Position numbers and translations under genes: made by a program
The notes under the pieces: generated by a model
Database searches by the model: none
Seen by the model: the letters and a program-made list of their open reading frames with translations, nothing else
Told to the model about the DNA's origin: nothing
Source: Septoria linicola
Lineage: Eukaryota; Ascomycota; Dothideomycetes; Mycosphaerellales; Mycosphaerellaceae
NCBI GenBank assembly: GCA_024114885.1
Contig: CP099421.1
Coordinates: 496,001-560,000, forward strand
Direction of reading: 5' to 3'
DNA: 64,000 nucleotides
Part shown: positions 56,150 through 64,000 of the stretch, piece after piece
Numbering within the stretch: position 1 is the first letter of the stretch
How the letters are laid out: every line of letters begins with the position of its first letter

Positions 56150-59100
56150 TAGCTAACCTCTCTAAGTAGAGTTTTTACCTCTAACTACTAAACCTTACTT
56201 AGAAAGAGTAGTAGAAGCTTGAAAAGCTTATAATCCCTCCTCCTACTCCTCGCTATTATAAGATCTAGAGTCCTAGATAGTATCTTCTATATTCTTTAGC
56301 TAATAATTACTAAAAGTTAGAGTTCGGATACTAACTTCTATAGAATCTAGACGCGATAAAAGTATTAGAGCCTCTACTAAACTCGTACTATCGACTAGAG
56401 CTAGTTCCTTAGTACTCTAGCTTTTCCTAGGACTTATTCTATAATATATATATTACTATAGCTATTAAAACCGGTAAATATAATAATATAGCTATCTAGA
56501 GTACTAATTAAGCCTTTCTAAGAGCTATTATTATAGTTCTTAGAAGCTAGGCGTACCCGTCGTACCTATAGCCGGCTAAGTAAGATTAGGCCGTTCGTAG
56601 GTAAGACTAGAAACGGTATAGTAACTCTTATACTAAAGGTATCGATTAATACCTCTAGGTAGTACCTAACGAAAGTAACCTTACCTTCGACTCCTTCTAT
56701 AGTAATATTACCGAGAAGGGTTATACCGACTTAAAGCTTTCGAATATATTCGATTAGTATAATTATTAACTTAGCTCCTTCGTCGATTAAAGACTCGTAA
56801 GCTATTATTCGAGGTCTATACTTCGTAGGTACGTAGATACTTAGAATAATCTAATAGATATTATTAAATAATAGAAGGATATTATTAGTCCTCTTATAAA
56901 GCTTGAACGTAGGCCTAGGTTTTACTATATTAATCGCTATAGTAGTAACCTAGAAGGCCTTAATATCGGTCGCTAAAATAGCTTTTATTAGATCCTCTAC
57001 TATATTATAGAAGGCTTTAGATAATAAGGAATATACGCTAATCTTAGCTCTACTATCTCTATTCGTATACTTCTTTATATAGAGCTTATTAAGCTTCTTA
57101 CGTAGATCTATATCGTTTAGAACACGACTCTATAAGGAATACGACGCTCGCTTACTATAGAGAATAATCTCTACTAAGCTTAACTAGATCTTAGATTCGA
57201 GTATTTTGTCTATCTAGAAGATATTAGCGTTATTATTAGCGTACGTAGCTCGAAGGTAGTTGTCTATACGCTTAGTCTTTAGAGGCTCCTTAGCCTTCTT
57301 CTACTTTTAAGTATACGTAGGAGCGACTAGAACTAGTAGACTGTTTAGGTAGTCGTATATCTACTTATCCTCGATCTTATTATTATTATATCTCTAAGTT
57401 TAAGAATCCTCTAACTCCTCTATATCTATAAGGTAAGAAGCTAGCTAGTTTTTATCTTTAACCTCTTTAATACGAGGGTAACGATAAGCGCAGGTTCTTA
57501 TAGCTATAGCCTAGGTCGTAATTCGCTTCTATACTCCTATTAGCTATCCTCTAACTAGACGAGAAGGGTTTAGGTTCCGCTTTATCTTTACGCTATCTCT
57601 AGCTACGTAGGCGCCGATTAGGTCGTCCTAATCTTCCTATATAATAGAAGCGACTTAGCTAATATTAATAAGACCGTCGATACTAGCTACCTTGTTCGCT
57701 ACTCTCTACTAGCTCGCTCTTAGCGTTAATAAACGATCTACGTTTTCAAGATTAATCTTTCTATAGCGCTACTCTAATACTCCTATTAATATCTATAGCT
57801 TTAGTAGCTCCTTATCCTAATAGTACTATATCTTTTCTATACCTAGGCGAGGCGTCCTATAGTATATAATACTAGTCTTTAGATCTCTATATATTAAGCC
57901 CTTAGTCTCGAACTACTATAGGTACTCGTAGTTTACGGCTATATAGCCTTCGAGCCTATATATCTAATAACCTAAAATCTTTAAAGCGATCGCTATATAG
58001 GCCTTAATTATTAACCTATTATCTATTATAGCTAAATTAATCGAAATCTCCTAGCTATAAGTAGGACTTAGAATATATAGATAGTCGTAATCGTAAGACT
58101 TCGCCTACTATCCTATTAATAGGTATAGTAGCTATAGGCCTCCTTCTTCGAGTCGACGAATCGTAGTAATTATAAGATCTTATATACTAGTAGTAATATT
58201 ATCGACGCTTGCTAGTTTATAGCCTTTATAGACTATCGTTTCTCTAGCCTTAAACTTAGAGTTTAGCCTTAAAGTAGACTTCTTTACTACTTCGTATAGC
58301 TACTAGATATCTCTACCGCCTTCGTTATATACTTCTATTTTAAAGTCCTCGTTACTATTAATCTAACGCTAGGCTATCTTTAAGAGCTTACTATAGTCTA
58401 AGTTACTATTATTAAGGTCTAACCTAAGATAGGCCTAGAGTCTCTTACTAAAACGAAATAGTAGGCCTCGTATAAATAGAAGAGTACGAGAACGCTCGTC
58501 TATATACGAAGTAGGTATAGTATTAGAGTAGAGTATAAACTACCTTAGGTACTCTAAGAGATTATTATCCTCGCTACGGTTAACCTTATAAAGGTTCTCT
58601 ATATAGTAGCGGTTTCTAAGTATATATATATTATTATACTTTCGGTACTCCTTAATAATCGACTCTTTAAACTTAGCGTAGTCTCGGTCGTAGAAACTAT
58701 TAAGGCGCTAGTATCGTCTACGTTAGACAACCGTAACCTAAGTAAGTAACTTCTTATAAAGCTACTTATTATTATTAATAAGTAGAATAGCGTAGTTCCT
58801 ATATAATACTTTAAAGCGCTTAATATACTTAGTTACGTTCTCTCTATTAAAGAAGAGATTTTAGTCCGAGCTAGGTAGTAGCGGAACCTAAGCGATAATT
58901 ACCTTCTAGCTTTAGGTTACTTAGATAGTCTCTATAAGTAGCTAGAACTACGCTATAGATAGTCTACCTTCTAAGTTCGGTCCTTAAAAGATATTAGTAT
59001 TAGGGTTAAGGTTAGTACCTTATTAGTCCTTTATTCCTATAGATATATCGTTGTCTAGTAGAGAGAATAAAGTAAAATCGAGTAGTAGCTTTACTAGAGA

Positions 59101-59211
59101 TCTTCGAATTTGCTTATTAAGTAGGTTAGATAAGCTACTATCTAGTATTTTAGGCTAGCTAATAGATACTAATTTACTTATAGAGCTCGTTCGAAGGTAT
59201 TCTAAGAGTAT
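56150..59211 (-). pseudogene. gag-protease of element C, RIP-inactivated
   Basis: Start codon now ATA at 59211 (ATG by inference), reading LLEYLRTSSISKLVSIS. The gag core FFNRENVTKYIKRFKVLYRN with the following FYDRDYAKFKESIIKEYRK lies about 58.85-58.6 kb. A retropepsin-like block LESLIDEGAKLIIILIEYIR is near 56,810-56,740. Internal stops are TAG/TAA. Confidence 0.7.
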
Positions 59212-59247
59212 ATTATACTCTCCTTAATTAGGTTTTTAAATAAAATA

Positions 59248-59272
59248 TAGTTATCGTTTAAAACGATAACTA
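59248..59272. repeat. Palindrome copy 1, before gag of C
   Basis: TAGTTATCGTTT, one base, then AAACGATAACTA: perfect 12-bp arms. 37 bp upstream of the gag start on the minus strand. Confidence 0.9.
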
Positions 59273-59983
59273 AAAAACAAGAGTCTAAAATTTTATTAGC
59301 TATTAGAAGGTAAACGTTATACTTTTCTTATAATACTAGAGCTATATTAATTATACCTAATAAGTAAGGTATATCGTATCGTATAGTTCGACTATTTATA
59401 GCTAGGCGCGTCTATCTTACTTCTTCGAGTAATTCGCTAAGTAACTATAGTAGTATAATATTACGTTAGCCTATACTATATACTAGGTCCGAGGCCTTAG
59501 ACGTAATTAGTATCCTTAGCTAAACGATTAGCGTCTTACGCCGTACTAGGGCTTATTCTAAGCGATCTATATACTAGAGGATACGAGATTGCCTAGGTAG
59601 GTCTAGCCTATCCTATAGCCTCTACGCTATCTAAACGAGAGCGTTTTTACGCTAAACCGGAGTCTAATCGAAGACTATTATAGGTATAGAGACTCTAAGT
59701 AAATCTCTAATATAGTAAGTCGCCTTACTATCTATCTAATAATTACTAAATAGATCTATACTAAGAGGTACTAGAGGTTTATAACTTTTCTAGGTTAGAG
59801 CGATATCTATATTCTAGGAGCTTCTATATTATTATAGCTCTTTAAGTCGCCTCTTACGTAGGCTCCTTTAGGCCTCTTATTAATATTTATAGTATATTAG
59901 TTCTCGCTTTAAGGCTACTATCTACCCTCTACGCTTCTAGTTCCGGTATAGGAGAGAAGAGATAGCCCTACCTTTAGCTCTAT

Positions 59984-60263
59984 TAATAGATAATAACTAC
60001 TCTAATACTAGCCCCCTAGGTAGGTATAAGAGTAGTCGCTATAGAATAAGACCTATTTAGAGAGTAATAGTCTTATAATACGTTAATTAAATAGTAGTAT
60101 CGAGCTTAAAATAGTAGCTCTAGGACTAAGAGCCTTATACTAGGACCGTAGGACATTAAATTAATTAAGTAGAGTAAATATTACTATCTTAGAAACGAGC
60201 TACTACCTTACTTTTATACTAAAACTACTAAGTACGGTATATAGGTAGGCCTTTGCCTTACTA
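59984..60263 (-). repeat. 5' LTR of element C
   Basis: 280 bp, with seven transitions relative to 47180-47459. ATAC follows at 60264-60267. Confidence 0.9.
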
Positions 60264-60267
60264 ATAC

Positions 60268-63200
60268 CTACGATATACTAACCTCTAATATAATCTTAGG
60301 TCGGCTATAGAGGCGTACTTATCGTATACGAGTCGATAGTAGCTTAGATAAGTAGACCTATAGCGATATTTTTAAAAACGTTAAGGTTAGAGAAGCCTAT
60401 AAGTTTTTTAAAGACTTAAAGTATATACTAACTATATACGTAGTAGTAATAAGTAGGATAGGCGAAGGCGAAGAGCTTAACTCTCTTCCCTCTAAGTTCT
60501 AATAGTTCTCCGACGTCCTAAACCCGATAGAAGAGATAAGAAGTAAGCTAGTAGATAGCGTAGAGTATACGATTAAGCTACGTCTAGGTACTATTCTACT
60601 CTTTAGGCTACTATATTACTAGTTAGGTAAGAAGCTAGAGGAATTAAAGAAGTACCTTACTATAGGTCTTAAGTACGATTAGATTAAGCGTAGCGTTAGT
60701 AAGGCGGGTACGCCTATCCTATTTATACTAAAGAAAGACGGTAAACTAAGGCTATACGTCGACTACTAAGAGTTAAACGAAATTACTATTAAGAATAGGT
60801 ACCTACTCCTCTTAATTAGTAAGATACTAGATAGACTTATAGGAGCTATATAGTTTACGACTCTAGACCTTATAGATATATACTATCGGATTCGTGTCAA
60901 GCCTAGCGACTACTAGAAGACTACGTTCTATACGCGCTATAGCTACTTCTAGTATAAGGTAATACTATTTAGCCTAACTAACGCTCTAGCTACGTTCTAG
61001 GCGTATATTAACCGTACTCTAGTAGGTTTAGTCGATACGTACTACGTAGTATACCTTAATAATATTCTTATCTATAGTAAGAGCCGCGTAGACTACGTAC
61101 GCGACGTATACGACGTACTTACGCGTCTCTAGAAGTTCGAACTCTATACTTAAAGAGCGAAGTATAAATTCTAGTAGAAGGAAGTCGATTTCCTAGGCTT
61201 CGTAGTAACTACTAGAGAGGTCGCGATAGACCTACGTAGGATAGACGTAATCGCGGCGTAGCTAACGCCTATAACGCTCGTAGAGGTTTAATCCTTTCTT
61301 AAGTTTACTAATTTCTACTAGCGTTTTATTTTTAAATACTCTAGAGTAGTATCTCTACTTATAGCGTTATCTAAGAGCGTAGTAGTAGGTAAGAAGCTAG
61401 GCCTACTTAAGTAGACTATACGAGAGGAGTAGGCGTTCGCTAAGTTAAAAAGGCGCTTTTCTATAATACTACTACTAAGGTACTTTAACCCTACGCTTAG
61501 GTTATAGGTCGAAAGCGACGCCTCTAATTACGTAATTACTATAATCCTTAGCTAACTCTTTAGGTCTAAATAGTACTCTATTATATTTATATCTAGGAAG
61601 ATAATTACTATAGAGTATAATTATAAAGTATACGATAAGGAGCTTCTTATAGTAGTTAAGGCTTTTAAAGCGTAGAGGCCGTACCTCGAAGGCGCCTCGT
61701 ATACGATCGACGTACTAGTCGACTATACTAACCTTTATAGGTTTATAGGTGTAAAGAAGTTAACTAGTAGGTAAGCCTATTAGGCTATATTCCTAGCCCT
61801 ATTCGACTTTATTATAACGTACTAGGTAGGTAAGCGAAACCTAGCCGATACGCTATCGAGGCGTAGCGATTACGCTAAAGAGGTAGTAGAGGTAACTAAC
61901 CTACTACCTACTCTATAGACTAAGTTATAGCTATAGGACGATTAGAGTACGAGGGACGTAGGTAGACCGCTCGTAGCTCGTATCTATACGACTTATAAAG
62001 AATAGTATTCTTCGATAGAGAGAAGTACTAACTCTAACCCGTAGTAGTAGTTCTTAACGCCTATATAAGTAGTAGGTATAATTACTAAGAGCGAAGAGCT
62101 ATACGTAAATATCTTAGACTTAATCCTTAGATATACTCGCGCGCTAGTATAGGCTAAACTAAGTATAAGCGTAGTATACTCGTAAGCGGTAAGTAATAGT
62201 AGCCGATTCGAGTAATATACTATAAGAGAAAGAAACCTCTAGGTAGACGATTTACTATATATACCTAAGGACTACGCTTTATAGACGTAGGTAATTTGTA
62301 TATATTACGATAATACTCTTATAAGCTATTTTAGTAAGGATAAGACTATCTCGCTAGTACGAAGGAAGTACTAGTAGCTAGAGATAACTAAGGATATCGT
62401 ATAATACGTAGAATCCTATAGGAGTTACTAGAAGGCGAAAGCGCGTTACTATCGACTATATAGCGAGCTAACTACGCTACCTATACTAGATCGTCTATTC
62501 TAAGAATTAACTTAGGATTTTATTATAGATCTTCTACTAAGTAAGCGAGGAGTATACGTATACGATACGATTCTAGTTATTATCGACCGATATACGAAAA
62601 TAGTTATCTTTATACTAACTACGAAGAGGTATACTAGTAGTAACCTTATAGGAGTCTTAATATTAGAAGTAATTAGGTATTATAGTATACCTATAGGCAT
62701 TATTAGTAATAGAGGGTCTATATTTACGAGTTAGTTCTAGTCTAACTTCTACTACGAGGCGTATATAAAGCGTAAGCTAAGTATAGCGTTCTATCTATAA
62801 ACGGATAGGTAAACTAAAAGAGCGAATTAGATACTTAAGACTTACCTATATATCTACTATATAGAGTAGTAAGATAACTAGGTAGACCTATTAGTATAAG
62901 CCGAGTTCGTATATAATAATAGTATATATATAATATTAAAAATATTACTATTTATAGTACTATATAGTTTTAATCTAGAGCTAGTAACGAGTAGGTAAGA
63001 AGCTTAGAGCGCGCTTTCTAAAAGGGAGGTACTAGCTACTAAGGAAGCTATAGAAAGATTAAAGAAGAACTATAAGATACTAAGTAAACGCTAGCGAGAA
63101 GTAAGCGAGGCGTAGGCTAGGTACTTTAATAATAGGTATTAGGCTAAGGAATATAAGGTTAGCGATATAGTCTTACTATCGATAAAGAACCTATAACTAA

Positions 63201-63540
63201 AGGTCTCTTCGAAGAAGTTAGTAGATAAGTTTACTAGGCCTTTTAAGGTAATTAACGTAGTAGAGAAGTAGGCGTACTACTTAGCCCTACTACTAGACGC
63301 TCTTATCTATAACGTATTTTATATATCGCTTCTAGAACCTTAGAAAGGTAGTAAGACGTAGGTAGAGAGTATACTACTTATAGACTACTAGAGTAAATAG
63401 GAAGTTAAGAAGATCCTTAGAACTCGAGTAAGGAAGAGCGTACGCTAGTACTTAATCCGCTAGTAGAGCTAGCCTAAAGAGTACGACTAGTAGGAACCTA
63501 AAGAATATATTAGTAGCTATATAGTACTAGACGTATTTAA
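60268..63540 (+). pseudogene. pol of element A after the C insertion (RIP-inactivated), with chromodomain
   Basis: Continues the protease frame (TYDILTSNIILGRLQRR with Q for a stop), then RT (VTTREVAIDLRRIDVI border near 61,200), RNase H, integrase (SNRGSIFTSQFQSNF, NQILKTYLYIYYIEQ, EFVYNNSIYT near 62.7-62.9 kb, Q for stops) and a chromodomain near 63,370-63,540 (EVKKILRTRVRKSVRWYLIR with W for a stop, then SWPKEYDWWEPKE). Chromodomains of this type guide insertion to H3K9-methylated chromatin in known chromoviruses. Confidence 0.85.
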
Positions 63541-63579
63541 AGTATAGCGCGTAAGTAGGCGTATAGTAAGATAGAAGCG

Positions 63580-63643
63580 CTAAGGCGCTAATACGCTAAG
63601 GTACTAATACGCTAAGGCACTAATACGCTAAGGTACTAATACG
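63580..63643. repeat. 16-bp tandem repeat in element A
   Basis: Four units of CTAAGGTACTAATACG (first GCG, third GCA variants), the counterpart of 32311-32374. It lies between the chromodomain and the antisense frame. Confidence 0.9.
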
Positions 63644-63873
63644 GTAATACTAAGTACTAAGCGCTAAACTTATATTTAGGAGTAAACTTTAAATTTAAGA
63701 GAGTAAGAAAATTACTAAGATATTTAGGATATATAGAAGCGTAAACTATATTATTTATATACGCCTACTAAGTAGGTCGTATAGTACCTATAGGTAAGAA
63801 GTAAGAATCTAACTATAGCCTATATAGGCGCGAGTAGAGTATAAGAGGCGTAGATAGTTAGCGAGCGAAACGC

Positions 63874-64000
63874 TTATTTATCGTCTATAGAGAGCGCGTC
63901 GTTACTAGCGTTTCTGCTACTATCGACGCCCTCTACGTCCTTATCCTCGTCTATCTTATCTACCTCCTCGTCGGACACTACGTCCTCTAATAGCTTACTC
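63874..64000 (-). pseudogene. Antisense extra frame of element A, start outside window
   Basis: Counterpart of 31210-32080. TAA at 63874-63876; the acidic tail reads EDVVSDEEVDKIDEDKD. Less RIP-mutated than A' here (it keeps GTG, GACACT), so it gives the better view of the original protein end. Confidence 0.5.

Larger units (their letters stand above)
47180..60263 (-). mobile_element. Element C: 13.1-kb Ty3/gypsy-like retrotransposon with an extra third frame
   Basis: 280-bp LTRs (47180-47459 and 59984-60263) differing only by seven transitions, and a 4-bp duplication ATAC (47176-47179 and 60264-60267). The A' copy of the host site reads straight through this point. Three frames on the minus strand: gag-protease, RT-RNaseH-integrase and a third of unknown type. 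Each is preceded by a copy of one palindrome. Pol belongs to the group with FLGVVTYYRVWVKGF-type RNase H border and ALVTLNYREEVG motif. No chromodomain was seen. Confidence 0.92.
30215..64000. other. RIP-saturated repeat block
   Basis: From about 30,215 to the window end, CpA and TpG nearly vanish on both strands while TpA becomes dominant and CpG persists. Counting 30,961-31,260 by eye gives no CpA and one TpG; a 60-base coding line at 5,101-5,160 has eight or more CpA. This is the product of repeat-induced point mutation acting on CpA. It explains why no long frame survives: Gln and Trp codons became TAG/TAA. TGA stops are rare because TpG is gone. Confidence 0.93.
45445..64000 (+). mobile_element. 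Element A: Ty3/gypsy chromovirus, split by element C, 3' end outside window
   Basis: The 5' LTR is 45445-45616 (172 bp). Gag is about 45.75-46.9 kb, protease about 46.9-47.17 kb and on at 60,268. Reverse transcriptase is about 60.5-61.3 kb, with YVVYLNNILIYSKSRVDYV near 61,030-61,090. RNase H is about 61.4-61.9, integrase about 62.1-63.3, chromodomain about 63.37-63.54. The window ends inside the region equivalent to A' 31,950, so about 1.2 kb including the 3' LTR is missing. Confidence 0.92.

Noticed and set aside
30215..64000. TA-rich block as mitochondrial insertion or centromere
   Set aside because: Paired LTRs, TSDs and gag-pol domains explain it fully; no mitochondrial gene and no satellite array are seen.

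Overview
The window looks like a filamentous ascomycete chromosome, most likely a Dothideomycete (Mycosphaerellales/Capnodiales). That placement is inferred from three things. Introns are short (51-60 bp in most cases) with GT-AG ends and CTGAC/CTAAC-like branch sites. The gene set is Pezizomycotina-like: a PclA-type cyclin, a KlpA kinesin-14, AIM32, LOA1, a bZIP with a DUF3425-type C-terminus, and a DUF7730-like protein. A sharply bounded block of repeat DNA has been mutated by RIP (repeat-induced point mutation). No species call is possible from sequence alone.

Positions 1-30,214 are a normal gene-bearing region. In order: a partial dynactin p27/DCTN6 gene (-); a bZIP regulator (+); a leucine-rich-repeat protein (+); a degenerate F-box-like fragment (+); a three-exon gene for a 58-residue secreted cysteine-containing peptide (+) that only appears after splicing; a DUF7730-like protein (-); a 96-residue unknown (+); the acyltransferase LOA1 in four exons (-); kinesin-14 KlpA in three exons (+), divergent from LOA1; a Pho85-type cyclin (+) behind an ATG-free leader of about 670 nt; AIM32 (-), divergent from a possible OB-fold protein (+); a 1,065-residue disordered protein (-); and a decayed fungal transcription-factor gene (+) next to the repeat block. 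Most are housekeeping or cell-cycle genes and no operon-like cluster is seen.

Positions about 30,215-64,000 are a nest of Ty3/gypsy LTR retrotransposons in which CpA and TpG are almost absent and TpA is very common, while CpG, CpC and CpT remain. In 30,961-31,260 I count one TpG and no CpA. Element A' (30,708-44,544, minus, TSD taata) carries element B (33,846-40,963, minus, TSD gatat) between its RNase H and integrase. Two solo copies of the A-type LTR follow, each with a perfect 5-bp TSD. Element A (45,445 to beyond the window, plus, same family as A', with a chromodomain) carries element C (47,180-60,263, minus, TSD atac) inside its protease. Every reading frame in these elements is broken by TAG/TAA at positions that fit former Gln/Trp codons, so all are dead copies.

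The most unusual object is element C, 13.1 kb. After gag-protease and RT-RNaseH-integrase it has a third long frame of about 1,150 codons of unknown identity. A near-identical palindrome (arms TAGTTATCGTTT / AAACGATAACTA) lies just upstream of each of its three frames. The A and B chromoviruses also appear to carry an extra frame on the opposite strand between the chromodomain and the 3' LTR.
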